A stretch of DNA of 64,000 nucleotides, from positions 10,873,838-10,937,837 of the forward strand of contig JAGTTD010000019.1 in the NCBI GenBank assembly GCA_018398585.1, in the 5' to 3' direction. Below are positions 21,966-32,900 of the stretch, in pieces; positions within the stretch are counted from its first letter, which is position 1; each line of letters begins with the position of its first letter. Under the pieces are notes generated by a model, which saw only the letters and a list, made by a program, of their open reading frames with translations, did not search any database and was not told the origin of the DNA. The position numbers were made by a program, and so were the translations under genes. The DNA comes from Simmondsia chinensis. Taxonomy: Eukaryota > Streptophyta > Magnoliopsida > Caryophyllales > Simmondsiaceae.

Positions 21966-22268
21966 GCCTAAGCCTTTTAAATTGTTGTCATAGTATAATA
22001 TAATGACGAGATACGAGTAAAGCTATCCTGATTTAATTCCCTGAACTAACCTTAATTGAATTGACACCTTAGTAGAGATTTTATTGCCTTGTTTAACTAA
22101 TTGTCCAAATAATCAACAAAACCTAAAATCCAACCGCGCATCAATAAGAAATCCAACTTAACTCTAATTCTCGATGGATATAACTTGTATACCCTACTTA
22201 GCTACGACGATCTCTTACGCTTGCGAGTATGCGGTTTTAAATACATCTTTAAAACTACATCAAGTTTT

Positions 22269-22286
22269 TTGCGTCGTTGTTGTGGA
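22269..22286 (+). other. Athila-2 primer binding site, tRNA-Asp type, decayed
   Basis: TTGCGTCGTTGTTGTGGA, six bases after the LTR, matches the tRNA-Asp complement at 13 of 18 positions. Three of the five differences are C to T. Confidence 0.7.
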
Positions 22287-22367
22287 ATCGGTAGGCTAAG
22301 CTAGATTTAGGCATTAACAAGTTTGTTTTTTTTTTTTTTTTTTTAAATTTCTTTTTGTTGTTTATCT

Positions 22368-23950
22368 TTGTTACTTTTCTTTTGGGTTGTGGTCAAAGTG
22401 GACTCAGCTCACTTTCCGTATTGTATGCTCGGTAGACGCTCACTCTATTTGGAATTGTTACCTTACGTTCCAGAAATTGAGTTAGCTTTATCCACCTTGA
22501 GGCGATATGAGGTGAGAGCGAATCCATCTCCAGCCATGGCTAGCTTTCGTACCTCGTACAACCACTTTGTCCCCCAAACGTATGTCGCTCCCACTGGAGT
22601 TGCATTACCCGTTGTTTGTAATGCAAACTTCGAATTTAAGTCGGGGATCATCAACATGCTTCCCACCTTGTATGGGAAGCCGATTGAGAGCCCATACAAG
22701 CACCTTGACGCTTTCATTGAAATATCTGAAACTTGCCACTATCAAAGTGTCTTAACTGATGCTGTTAGACTACGTCTTGGTTTCAGTCCCTTCCAAGGGG
22801 TGAAATCATCATTCAGGATGACCTCTAACAAAAGTTCCTGATCAAGTTTAATCTTAAGGCCACAACTATGGCTGTTAGGCTGCGATCAATAGTTTTGAAC
22901 AAAAAGATCAGGAATAATTTAATGAAAGTTAGGACATATTTAAGGAGTTCCTTAGAAGTTGTCCCCACCATGGGTCACCTAAGTGGGTTTTTGTGCAGCA
23001 TTTTTATGACTGTCTTACTGCTTCTAACAAGTAGATGGCTATTGCTTTATGCGAGGGAGCATTTAACCAACAAGATGAGTGCGAGGTGCGGACGCTATTT
23101 GAGCGCCTCAACGAACACTCTCTCGACCAAGCCTCTTTTGTGAGAGTGGTTACAGGGGGCATACGTGGTGTCTACGAAGTAGCGCCCAATGATGACGTCA
23201 AACTTAGACTGAACACCCTTAGTAGAAAGATGGATCAGATTATGAACTTGTATGCAAATCCTACTAATGTGAGCCTAGTCAATGCAGTTGAGTCATAAGG
23301 TGGTACTACTCTGTGTGGCATTTGTTCCGGTGAGGACCATTTTGTTCTTAATGTTTATATGCATCACAATTTCTCAAATATTTGCAGGAACAGGTTCATA
23401 CAGCTCAAGGATATTCGAAAAATAACGACCCACTCTCCAACACCTACAATCCTAGGTGGCGCAATCGTTCAAATTTTTCATGGAAGCAGAATGCTGACCC
23501 GAATCAACCCATGAGACAATAGAGTCCCGGCTTTGTAGGTAAGGCACCCGCTCCCACCTTTTCGGGAGGGCAAAGGTATATTTCTCAATGTACCCATCGT
23601 GTTTTGCATTCCGAACCCCTTCCCCCACCTCTGGGATATTCTTCTTAGTTTGAGGAGCATATGCTTCGATTCATGGAGGACACCACATAGCTGGTCCGAT
23701 CCCATTCTCAATCTATTGCTCAAATAGAGAACCAGATAAGACAATTGGCCCAACCACTTCCCACACAAGATGAAGGGATGTTACCCTCTCTACCTCTCAC
23801 AATTTCAGTAGGGTCAACTAGTTTTAACCCTAGCTTGCTCATTCATGAGCAAGCTGAGATTGTGTCGGTTTTCGGAGAAGAGAACCTTAGGGAAGTTGAG
23901 GTTGAGGCCAAGAAGGATGTGACTCCCCCTGCCGTTGCTGATAGGGAGGA
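22368..23950 (+). pseudogene. Athila-2 gag
   Basis: The frame 22368-22841 includes the gag N-terminal and capsid start (FEFKSGIINMLPTLYGKPIE, SPYKHLDAFIEI), corresponding to MLPSFHGLSNENPY in Athila-1. Downstream pieces at 22868-23298 (FNQQDECEVRTLFERLNEHS region) and 23399-23944 (AQGYSKNNDPLSNTYNP-like words, then IENQIRQLAQPLPTQDEG) continue the protein in changing frames. A poly-T run at 22325-22344 precedes it. Multiple stops and shifts; not functional. Confidence 0.85.
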
Positions 23951-24055
23951 TACATAGGAGAGGGTTTATGAGCTATCCCTTTCCCTTCATCCCTAATAGA
24001 ACCAAAGGAAAAGGAAGACCCAAAGAGGGATGAGCTCATAGATGGGTTTAAGGAC

Positions 24056-24736
24056 ATGAAAATCAACTTACCGTTGATCGACGCCATTAAGCACATTTTT
24101 ACGTATGCCAAGTTCCTCAAGGATCTTTGCATGAAAAAGAAGCGCGCCCAGAAACACACTCCTAAAAAGGTTCGTCTCACCGAGAAGGTGAGTAGCATTC
24201 TAGCGATAGGCGCCCTGCCCAAGTTTCGAGATCCCAGGGCCTTTACGATCCCGTGTGTCATCAAGGAGTGATACACTAGTCATGCCCTTCTAGACTGAGG
24301 AGCGAGTGTCAACCTCATCCCTTACTCGGTTTTTTAGGAATTAAGTATAGGCAACCTTAAGCCAACCAGTGTTACACTTCAGTTGGCTAATAGGACTAAG
24401 CATGTACCTCATGGGGTAGTGGAGGATGTACTTGTCAAGGTCGAAAATTTTTTATTCTCTGTTGATTTTATTGTCTTAGATATGGACCATGTTCCTAGGT
24501 AGAAGAACAACACTCCTATTATTCTAGGCCGACAGTTACTAGCAATGACCAATGATGTGATTCACTGTAGGACAAGAGTGTTGGAGGTTTTTTTTGGAAA
24601 CCTCAAGGGAAAATTGAAGGTCTCGAACATTGTTCGACACTCTGAGATAGAGGACAAGTTAGAGTGCTACAGGGTTGATAGTATTGACCCTTTGGTATTA
24701 TTAGGTGCACCCGATTCTATTAAAAATGCTGATTAG
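24056..24736 (+). pseudogene. Athila-2 protease
   Basis: 24056-24271 covers MKINLPLIDAIKHIFTYAKF and VSSILAIGALPKFRDPRAF, the block before the protease. The active-site region at 24290-24330 encodes GASVNLIPYSVF after a stop (TGA) at the position just before the Gly-Ala-Ser block, so the catalytic Asp neighbourhood is broken. The later part at 24545-24736 holds VEVFFGNLKGKLKVS-like words. It ends at a TAG at 24734, after which pol is missing. Confidence 0.82.
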
Positions 24737-26450
24737 AGTAATGTCTCTATTTGTGTCAATAACTGTGCATTAATGGGTGAGTCATCACCTAAGCCTAATA
24801 GGATAGAGATTCGTGACCCCGATGCTAGTTATGTTCTTCTCTTTGATAGTCATAGGTCTCGAAACGCTGTTGGGTTTGGGGGACGTCCCTAGAAGCTCAA
24901 CCTGATTTCTATGGCAAACATTGCCTAGATTTTGGTTGATTGTGTGCTGCACACTGCGTCCAGCTAAAGACATTAAACTTAGTGCTCTTGGGAGACAACC
25001 CAACCTACTTTGATGTTTGTTTTGTGGTTTAATTTGTTTGCAGATTGAGCTCTCTTTCATTTATAGATCCTTTGGTTATCCCTTTCATGCTAACTTTGTT
25101 TCTCTTGTACTAAACACTTGTACCACCCATTATTTCCAACGCTATTAACAAGTTTGTTTAGTATTTTGTCTTCTATATCTTCCTTTGTAGCTTTCTATTT
25201 CTACTTTTCCATTTTGAATTTGCTCGCCAGGCATAGCTGAATGTGTGATACCTCAGGTTGTCTCTTTCCTTTTCTTGCTTGTATTTACTTTCGTTGTTTT
25301 GCATTGAGGACAATGCAAGAGCTAGGTTTGGGGATGGCATGTATGGTGTAAACTTTTGATTGTCCTTTTATCATCTTTTTGCTTAAATTAGCTGAGTTTT
25401 TGCATGGATTAGCATAGAATTCTGGTGACTTATATTGAAGTTCAAATTTGAGATGTGCTATGATGATTAGAATATTTATGCAATGGGATTATTCATGGAT
25501 CTAACTATTGAATTTGTATTTTTGTCTTTTAGCTAGTTAGAGAGGCTATTACTTTTCACCCTTAGTCTTGTGACTTACCCTACGTTTTATGTTGTCATAC
25601 CGAAAATAATTTTAGGAATCTGAATCCACTAGTTTACTCCTAATAATGTTGAAACCAATTATTATCTCTTTATCTTGAGTGATTCTAAAAAAGAAAAAAA
25701 AGAGGTAGCAATGCCGGTGAATTAGGTAAGTACCTGTGACGTGTTGGTTCTTGTAGCCCCTGTGTCTCGGGAAAGTACGCTCGTAGGGGTGTTTTAACAC
25801 CTGGTATCTTAAGCCAACTGGGTCAGGAGCTGCCGATCTAAATCCCATTACATGGGCCATTGGTAAAACTTAAGAAGAATCACCACTTTAAGTCACTTTA
25901 AAAAGCACTAATGCCTAATTTGAATAAAATACCTATAAGGTATGTGCTAGTAACAGCATAGGTTGTGAATTCCTTTGACTCCAGCCATAAGGTCCGAGTA
26001 GTGCTCTTTACTCAGTGCCTTGAGCCAACTAGATTGGGAGTCGTCGCTTGAAAACTCACTACATGGGTCCTAGGGAGACTCGCCTGACTATGAGTTACTA
26101 AAAAAGACAAAAAAAGAAAAAAACAAGAGAGAAAAGAGAAGCCTTGCAATTTCTGTATTTATTAGGGGTAATTTGTTAGGACAATTAATTCCTTTTATTA
26201 TCTTCTTTACTCGTCTTAAATATGGAAGGTTTGGAATAACGAAAAGGGAAGAGAAGTTCTGAGCTTACTTAGTAGTAAAAAAACTTCATTCACGAGAACT
26301 CGGGTCTGAACTATTGTAATAATAACAATACATAAGGATTTTTCACTTTCATGTTCACCTTAAAATATGTTCGAAAATATTTTATACAACTAATTCTTGC
26401 AATTTCATGCTTAATCAAAATTATCCATCTTTAACAAGTTTGAGCTGAAT
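24737..26450 (+). other. Athila-2 3' zone directly after protease; pol deleted
   Basis: Nothing resembling RT, RNase H or integrase. A GGGAGACAACCCAAC block at about 24990 resembles the zone that follows integrase in plant gypsy elements, so the deletion probably ends just before it. It also holds an imperfect direct repeat (25811-25860 and 26030-26080; AGCCAACT ... GGGAG.. and ACATGGGYC blocks) and A-rich stretches at 25686 and 26099. Confidence 0.7.
25299..25335 (+). other. Internal stem-loop with AGGA loop plus G-rich tract, Athila-2
   Basis: TTGCATTG-AGGA-CAATGCAA forms an 8-bp perfect stem, followed by TAGGTTTGGGGATGG. Same architecture as 10851-10890 in Athila-1. Confidence 0.6.
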
Positions 26451-26488
26451 CTTGCTTGAGGACAAGCAAGGAGTGAGTTTGGGGATGT
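26451..26488 (+). other. Athila-2 PPT with stem-loop
   Basis: CTTGCTTG-AGGA-CAAGCAAG (8-bp perfect stem, 26451-26470) followed by GAGTGAGTTTGGGGATGT and then the LTR. The loop equals that of the internal module although the stem bases differ. Confidence 0.75.
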
Positions 26489-27784
26489 TGATGTACCATA
26501 TATTTACATATTTTATTTCTCATTCATGAACATATTTGGCTTTTACACATGTATTTTATTTTAATCTAGGTACATTTAGGCTTGGAGTGCAATGAAGCAA
26601 ACAAATTTTGAAAAGCAGCAGAATCAAGTGTAATCAAGGCATATTTGAAGACTACTCTGAGAAACCTGACCACGTGTGAAAAGAAAGAACAGATCAAGTC
26701 GAATATTCAGTATTACAAATTAAAACAACTAATACCCCCATAATCTTTTCACCGGGTCTCCTCTCCTTCTTTCCTTTTCGAAGCTGCTACGAGTTCCAAG
26801 GGTTCTCAAACGCCAAAGCGCAGGTGACCGGGGTGCAGGAGAAATCAAAGCAAGGATCAACGTCAACTCCAATTGAGGGAGTCTTCGCTTTCAAGTTTTA
26901 TTTATTATTTTCTTTGTTTTAGATTTTATGATGTATAAAACTCCCATGGAGGAGTAGACTCTTTTGGTTTAGGGATAAAGGATGGATAACCGTCTGTATC
27001 CCAGATTTATATTATGCTATTGACAATGGTTTTGTTATGTTATATACGCACCCCTACGGGCGGATTCATGATTGTTGTTTGGTTTTCTTTGTGTTTGCAT
27101 GTAGGCATGTTAAGATCTCCAAATTATTAGCGTTCACCTACAAGCTTATAGCCTAAACCATAACATAATTGGTTTTCACGTGTGTTTAGGGTTGAGGTTG
27201 TACCCCACTCTGAACACAATCTTTTATACAAATTAATACTTAATTAAGAGTGACAAAGGAATTTATTAGTGCTATTGAGATTGCTACACCTAGGCTAGTT
27301 CATTACCCTAAGCCCTAACTTAAGTATTAATTTGGGTTTAATATTGAATTAGGAGTAAGAAAGGAATTAAGTAGTTGTAATGACATAACCTATGCTACAT
27401 GTAGGGTGGTGTGATTGATTATGCCTTTAGACTAGTTCATTACTCTAAGCCCTAGTTTAAATACTAATCCAAGCTTAGTGCTTGTAGCTTGAGCCTTCTA
27501 AATTGTTGTCATAATATAATATAATGACGAGATACGAGTAAAGCTACTCTAAATTTATTCCGTGAACTAACTTCAATTGAATTGATGCCTTGGTATAGAT
27601 TTTACTGCCTTCTTTTATCAATTCTCCAAATAATCAACAAAACCCAAAATCCAACCGCTTATTAATAACGAAAGCCGACTTAACTCCGATACCATATGGA
27701 TACGACTTGGATAACCGATTTAGCTACGACGATCTCATATGCTTGCGAGTACGTGGTTTTAAATACATCTTTAAAACTATATCA
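26489..27784 (+). repeat. Athila-2 3' LTR
   Basis: 1296 bp, TGATGTACC..TATATCA. Shorter than the 5' LTR by 133 bp, mainly from loss of the segment around the TATA box. Confidence 0.92.
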
Positions 27785-27789
27785 CTTGT
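27785..27789. repeat. Target-site duplication of Athila-2 (right)
   Basis: CTTGT, matching 20829-20833. The Copia-2 gag zinc-knuckle region resumes right after it. Confidence 0.85.
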
Positions 27790-28200
27790 GACCTCGTTTT
27801 CCTTGTGGTAGCATTCTCCCTGGAATATGAAGTTCGGTTTTTGAATTTTCCACCGGGCTTGAGCTTGGAATGATGCTTTTGCCCTTTATTCTTAAACTTG
27901 TCAGATGTACATGGTCTGGCTTTGACAATATTAGCCTTAGAGAGGTCAGAGTATGAGTGTCCATTATCCTTGAGCCTATTTTCCTCCTCAATTTTTAAGT
28001 GTCCCACTATCTCCTCAAAGATTAGGTCCATTTTTTTTGTGCATGAGCTGGTTCCTACAGTCCTTGTAGGAAGGTGGAAGTTTCTCAATTAAAACGTAGA
28101 CTTGAGTGATTTCGCAAATTTTTCGACCTTCTGACAAAAAAGTGGTGACTAATATTTTCATATTCACGGACTTGGTCAATTATCGGTTTATCATCCACGA
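27790..28200 (-). pseudogene. Copia-2 gag, 3' part
   Basis: Minus-strand frame 27777-28088 with EEIVGHLKIEEENRLKDNGHS and YSDLSKANIVKARP, closely matching Copia-1 gag at 14335-14733. The zinc knuckle start reads CYHKEN, so its second Cys is lost. Homology to Copia-1 stops at 28200 (after a DDKPIID-like word), where the chromovirus fragment begins without LTR or target duplication. Confidence 0.85.
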
Positions 28201-28641
28201 ATCCTTCATCCAGGTAGGCTTAATGACTAACATAGATTGCAGCTCAGCTTCAGAATAAGGTTCATTTTTGCATGACATAGCATCAGCAACAACATTTTCA
28301 TTGCCTCTTATGTATAAGATAGAGTAGTCCAGCCCCAACATTCTCATCAATCCCTTCTTTTGAACTCTGGTAGCAATTCTTTGCTCCAATAGATATTTAA
28401 GGCTCTCATGGTCAGTATGAATGATGAAATGGTGATCCTCTAAGTAATGTCTCCACTTCTGTATTGCTACTAAAATAGCTAAGTACTCCTTTTCATAAAC
28501 GGACAGGGCTTGGTGACGGTCACTCAATGCTTGACTAAGGAAGGCAATAGGCCTTCCTCCTTGCATTAACACTGCTTTTATCCCTTTATGACCAGCATCT
28601 GTATCAAAGATAAAAGGATCTGCAAAATTAGGCATTGCCAA
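28201..28641 (-). pseudogene. Chromovirus RNase H
   Basis: A clean frame of about 150 codons: FIFDTDAGHKGIKAVLMQGG with the first Asp, SVYEKEYLAILVAIQKWRHY with the Glu, IIHTDHESLKYLLEQR with the next Asp, and NENVVADAMSCK with the last. All four catalytic positions appear present. It ends in VIKPTWMKD, the short tether that normally leads to integrase, and is cut there at the Copia-2 junction. It is one of the better preserved domains in the window. Confidence 0.9.
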
Positions 28642-29465
28642 CTGAACACATAGCCTTTTTCATCCTTTCAAAGGACTGTTGTGCTTCAAGGGACCAGTGG
28701 AAAGCATCCTTCTTAAGAAGCTCAGTTAGGGGCTTTGCTATAACTCCATAACCACATACGAACTTCCTATAATACCCCGGTTAGTCCAAGGAATCCTCTC
28801 AAGGATTTCAAAGTTGTGGGTGTAGGCCATTTCTCCATTGCTTCCACCTTTGAAGGGACAATAGCTACCCCCTTTTTAGATACAACATAACCCAAGTATT
28901 TAATTTAGGATTGAGCAAAGGAGCATTTGGATAATTTAGCAAATAATTAATGTGATTTATGGTCTCAAATACTTTTTGCAAATAAACTAGATGGGAAGAA
29001 AAAGATGTACTATATATGAGGATTTCATCAAAGAAAACTAAGACAAATTTTCTCAAAAAAGGCCTAAAGATAGAGTTCATTAATGCTTAAAAAGTAGCAC
29101 GGGCATTAATTAGCCCAAATGGCATCACCACAAACTCAAAATGCCCATGGTGTGTTCTAAACGCAGTTTTGTGGATATCATCTTCTTTGACTCTGATTTT
29201 GTGATACCCTTGATGCAAGTCAAGTTTAGAGAAGAGTACATAACCAAAGGGCTCATCAAAGAGGTCATCTATGATGGATATTGGAAATTTATTTTTGATG
29301 GTTAATGCATTAACTTGCCTATAGTTAATGCACATTCTTGAAGTGCCATCTTTCTTTTTCACAAGTATGATTGGTGATGCAAAGGGGCTATGACTTGGCC
29401 TTATGAAATTTATTTTGAGCAATTCATCAATTTCTTTTTCAATTTCAAACTTTTGAGCATGACGA
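28642..29465 (-). pseudogene. Chromovirus reverse transcriptase
   Basis: 29087-29422 encodes [32 protein letters not shown] and [15 protein letters not shown] (first catalytic Asp), then [10 protein letters not shown]. 28865-29080 carries the catalytic box as VFFDEILIYS: the second Asp of FDD is Glu, a change expected to cripple polymerisation. A stop between the two parts and a shift on the RNase H side add to the damage. Confidence 0.9.
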
Positions 29466-30110
29466 TGTTAATAGGGCCTGAGATTAGCTGGACAAACTCC
29501 AGATTTAAGGGGAATGGCATGGTCTAGGTCTCTTTTTGGGGGAAGGGAAGTAGGTAGATTAAAAATATCCTTGTAGTCATGTAGTAATCTAATCAAGGAA
29601 GGATCTAAGGCTACCTGAGGCTTCATTGGTTCAACATTTATGGAGTGTAGATGACCAATCCACTCATAACTTCTTTTCTTTAATACTCCAATCAGTTCTT
29701 TACAAGACATGAAATTGAGTGCACCCTATTCTATTACCCCTTGCAATCTAATGGTATTGCCCATTTGCTCAAAGGACATTGATAGATTGGGGCATATTGT
29801 CTTCATCTAATCCACTTCCAATACCATGTCACAGCCACCCGGCTTCAATATTTTGAAATCAGGACGTCCTTATAGCTCCCATGAAAATTGGTGGCACTTA
29901 GTTTTTGTTAAAATAATGTTTCTATCAGCTACTATAACAAAGAAAGGCACTGCCTTCATCATCTCATATCCAACCCTCTTAGCAACTTTAGGGTCTAAGA
30001 AACTGTGGGTACTCCCACTGTCAATAAGAATCAGAAGAGAATGATGTTTAGCCACTCCTTTAATGTGTATTGTGTTATGTGATCCTCCCCCATGTGAGAG
30101 CATGTACTGA
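29466..30110 (-). pseudogene. Chromovirus protease and RT linker
   Basis: 29870-30103 has IKGVAKHHSLLILIDSGSTH, a retropepsin with DSGS active site intact, followed by FLDPKVAKRVGY. The linker 29468-29710 includes DYKDIFNLPTSLPPKRDLDH, the conserved block leading into RT. They are separated by stops at about 29715-29870. Confidence 0.87.
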
Positions 30111-30870
30111 GATCTCTACCCTAGTTTCTTCTTCTTCTGATAATACCTCAATATTAGCATCTATTGAAGCTGTAGCTTCTGGCACTAGTTCTTGCTCAAC
30201 CCCTAACATCGACATGAGTAATTTGGGATTGCATTTGCGACCAAAGAAGTATTTCTAGTTGCATTTAAAGCAAAGGTCCTAAGCCTTCTTGATGCTCAAG
30301 GGCTTGGAGTAAGAGGCTTTGCTATTAGTTGCCACAAAGTTGCTTCTATTGCTCGATGCTATATGGATTTGTGCTGGTTTTCCTTTTTACTTCCTTCCAC
30401 TAGTGCCTTCACTGTAGATTCAAAAAGTTTGGCCTGAGAATATGCCTGGACAATGACTAGGGATTTAGCACCTTCACCAAGTTCTTGATCTTGGGTTTAA
30501 GGCCACTTATGAAACTCGAAATGTAGTAGCCCTCATTGGCATTTGGATTGGTGGCCATCATTAAGGATTTTAAGTGCTCAAACTTCGTCATATACTCCTT
30601 CACTTATCCAGATTCAAACAATTTGTTGAATTGATCAACCACATCATCAAGTGCCTCATCCTCACAGCACTCGCACAATTCCACCACAAATTCTTTCCAA
30701 GACAGATCTGGTTTGCTTGAAATTAAGCTATGAAACCATATCTCATGATCCCCTTTAAGTTAGATCGAGGCCCATTCTATCGTTTCCTGTTTGGGAACAC
30801 TATAGAACTTAAAAAACCTTTCACACCTTCATGCCCAAGACTGAGGATGGTCTCTTTCAAAGCAATCGAT
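30111..30870 (-). pseudogene. Chromovirus gag fragment
   Basis: Minus-strand words across changing frames: VDQFNKLFESG, VKEYMTKFEHLKSLMMATNP and YYISSFISGLKPKI, typical of the chromovirus gag capsid (retrotrans_gag). The region between 30111 and 30450, towards the protease, is heavily broken and the zinc knuckle is not evident. The fragment ends near 30870, where plus-strand Copia-3 begins. Confidence 0.78.
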
Positions 30871-31560
30871 CTCGACCTTTGGCTATTATGTTTTATGGCA
30901 TAGGCGTATTGGTCACATCTTTAAAGAAAGAATTGAAATTTTGATAAGAGATAATATTTTATCACAATTTAGTTTTGAAGGGTTTGAAACTTACATTGAC
31001 TGTGTTAAAGGAAAAATGACCAAGACAAAAAGAAAAGGTTCATATCGAAGTTCAAATCTTATAGAAATAATTCACACCGACCACACATAACATCCTTTAA
31101 TGGGCACAAATATTTTATATCCTTTATTGATGACTTTTTCCGGTATGGTTATGTGTACCTCATTAAGGAAAAGTCTGAAGCACTTGACAAATTTAAGATA
31201 TATAAGACCAAGGTTGAAAAACAACTTGGAAAAATAATTAAAATTGTGTGGTCTGACCGAAGTAAATGCTATGGAAAATATGACGAGCCTGGTCAATGTA
31301 AGGGTCCTTTTGTTAATTATCTAGAGGAATATGGGCTAATTGATCAATAAACCATGCCAGTACACCTAAGCAGAATGGTGTGGCAGAAAGATGAAATCGC
31401 ACACTGATGGACATGGTGAGGTGCATGATGTCTAGGACTAATCTTCATGAATTTATGGAGTGAGGCTTTAAAAACTGCTGCCTATATTCTTAACATGGTT
31501 CCTTTTTAATTTGTTCCTAAAACTCCTTTTGAACTTTGGACAGGTAGAAAACCTGGTTTG
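30871..31560 (+). pseudogene. Copia-3 integrase, N-terminal and core
   Basis: Starts with LWHRRIGHIFKERI and TYIDCVKGKMTKTKRKG, the HHCC zinc finger with its first Cys changed to Tyr, then LIEIIHTD with catalytic Asp1. A stop follows at about 31087. 31153-31350 holds VEKQLGKIIKIVWSD with Asp2. The Glu block (NGVAER, about 31375-31400) ends in a TGA. The DD(E) residues survive but the frame is broken at least three times. Confidence 0.85.
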
Positions 31561-31941
31561 AATCATTTTCATGTTTCGGGTTGTCGAGCTGAAGTCAAAA
31601 TTTACAACCCTATTAAAAAGAAAATTGATCCTAGAACTACAAGTTGTTATTTCATTGGATACCCTGATAATTCTAAGGGCTATAAGTTTCTCTGTCATGG
31701 GCATGGCACCAGAATTGTTGAATCCATTAATGCTAAAATCCTTGCATATGATATGTGTGATTGTGATTGCCCTTGTAACAATGAAGTGGTATTGGAAGAA
31801 AAGGAAGTCATAGTTCCTATGCCTATCATTCATGAAAAGGTCATTGGTCTACCTTTTCATGGAAATGGGAGTGAAGTCCCACATGAACAACACATACGTG
31901 AACAAGTTCAAGAGAGTCAACAAAGTCCATTAATAAATTAG
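31558..31941 (+). pseudogene. Copia-3 integrase C-terminus and linker
   Basis: An open 127-codon frame beginning NHFHVSGCRAEVKIYNPIKK and TSCYFIGYPDNSKGYKF, the copia integrase C-terminal block, followed by an acidic linker. It ends in TAG at 31939. The Cys/Asp-rich MCDCDCPCNN stretch is unusual and probably a local oddity. Confidence 0.82.
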
Positions 31942-32031
31942 GCTCAACCCTCGAGTAATCCTATTGAACCTAGTGTACGTCGTTCACATAGAGAACGTAG
32001 GTCCGCTATCCCTGATTTTTATGTCGTATAC

Positions 32032-32900
32032 TTGACTAAACATGGAGATATAGGAGATTTTGATGATCTAATTTATTATAGTGATGCTACTTCCTCATTA
32101 CAAGCTGAAAAGTGGCATGAAGTAATGAAAGATGAAATGCAATCTATGTCATTAAATAAGGTATGGGATTTGGTAGAATTACCTAGTAGATGTATACTTA
32201 TTGAATGTAAGTGGCTATTTAAGACTAAAAAAGATCCTAAAGAAAATATAGATCGTTTTAAGGCAAAACTAGTGGCAAAGGGTTATACTCAGAAAAAAGG
32301 AATTGATTATAAAAAAACATTTTACTTGGGTTCTTCAAAAGATGCTTTTAGAATTGTTATGGGTCTTGTTGCACATTTTGATTTAGAGTTACATCAAATT
32401 GATGTCAAAGCAGCGTTTTTAAATGGGAGTTTAGAAGAAGAAGTATACATGATTCAACCTGAGGGTTTCAGAGAAAAAGGGAAAGAATATTTAGTGTGTA
32501 AACTTAAGAAATCAATATATGGCTTAAAGCAAGCTCCCCGTCAGTGATATTTAAAATTTGATGAAGTTATAACTAATCTTGGGTTTATAAAAAATAAGGT
32601 TGATGAATGCATATACATTAAGATTAGTGGGAGCAAATTCATCATCTTGGTGCTATATGTTGATGACATTTTACTTGCTAGTAATGACTCGAGCATATTG
32701 CATGCGACAAAAAACTTTTGTCTAAAAACTTTGATATAAAAGATTTGGGGGTTGCTTCTTTTGTACTTGGAATAGAGATATATAGAGATAAGACATGTAA
32801 ATTGTTGGATTTATCTCAAAGTGCATATGTTGAATGAGTTTTAAAAGCCTTTTGAATGCAAGATTGTAAACCTAGAGAATCACCTGTTGTTAAAGGCAAT
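32032..32900 (+). pseudogene. Copia-3 reverse transcriptase
   Basis: A 171-codon frame, 32032-32547: WHEVMKDEMQSM, CKWLFKTKKDP, LVAKGYTQKKGIDY, HQIDVKAAFLNGSL (first Asp) and SIYGLKQAPRQ, ended by a TGA in place of a Trp codon. The same frame continues with LYVDDILLASND; the YVDD box is at 32654-32665 and intact. A frameshift near 32710 breaks the thumb. Confidence 0.9.

Larger units (their letters stand above)
20834..22262 (+). repeat. Athila-2 5' LTR
   Basis: 1429 bp. Begins TCATGTACC (TG decayed to TC; the 3' LTR has TGATGTACC) and ends ..CTACATCA. Contains a TATA box at 21161 and an imperfect tandem repeat of about 130 bp at 21723-21965. Confidence 0.92.
20834..27784 (+). mobile_element. 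Athila-2: internally deleted Athila element nested in Copia-2
   Basis: LTRs 20834-22262 and 26489-27784, decayed tRNA-Asp PBS, gag and protease remnants, then a direct passage to the non-coding 3' zone. RT, RNase H and integrase are absent. It is flanked by CTTGT duplications. It belongs to the Athila lineage but a different family from Athila-1, because the LTRs do not align apart from general layout. It would need proteins from another copy to move. Confidence 0.92.
17004..28200 (-). mobile_element. Copia-2: second copy of the Copia-1 family, split by Athila-2
   Basis: Domains read leftwards: gag (27790-28200), [Athila-2], protease, GAG-pre-integrase, integrase, RT, RNase H, partial 3' LTR. 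It matches Copia-1 throughout at the nucleotide level. Its 5' end is missing: homology to Copia-1 stops at 28200 inside gag and a chromovirus fragment follows, so there is no 5' LTR. Confidence 0.9.
28201..30870 (-). mobile_element. Chromovirus-type Ty3/gypsy fragment, no LTRs
   Basis: Minus-strand order gag, protease, RT, RNase H from right to left. The RNase H and RT words fit plant chromoviruses. It is truncated at both ends: integrase and LTRs are absent on the left, the start of gag on the right. It lies between the broken Copia-2 gag and Copia-3. Confidence 0.85.
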
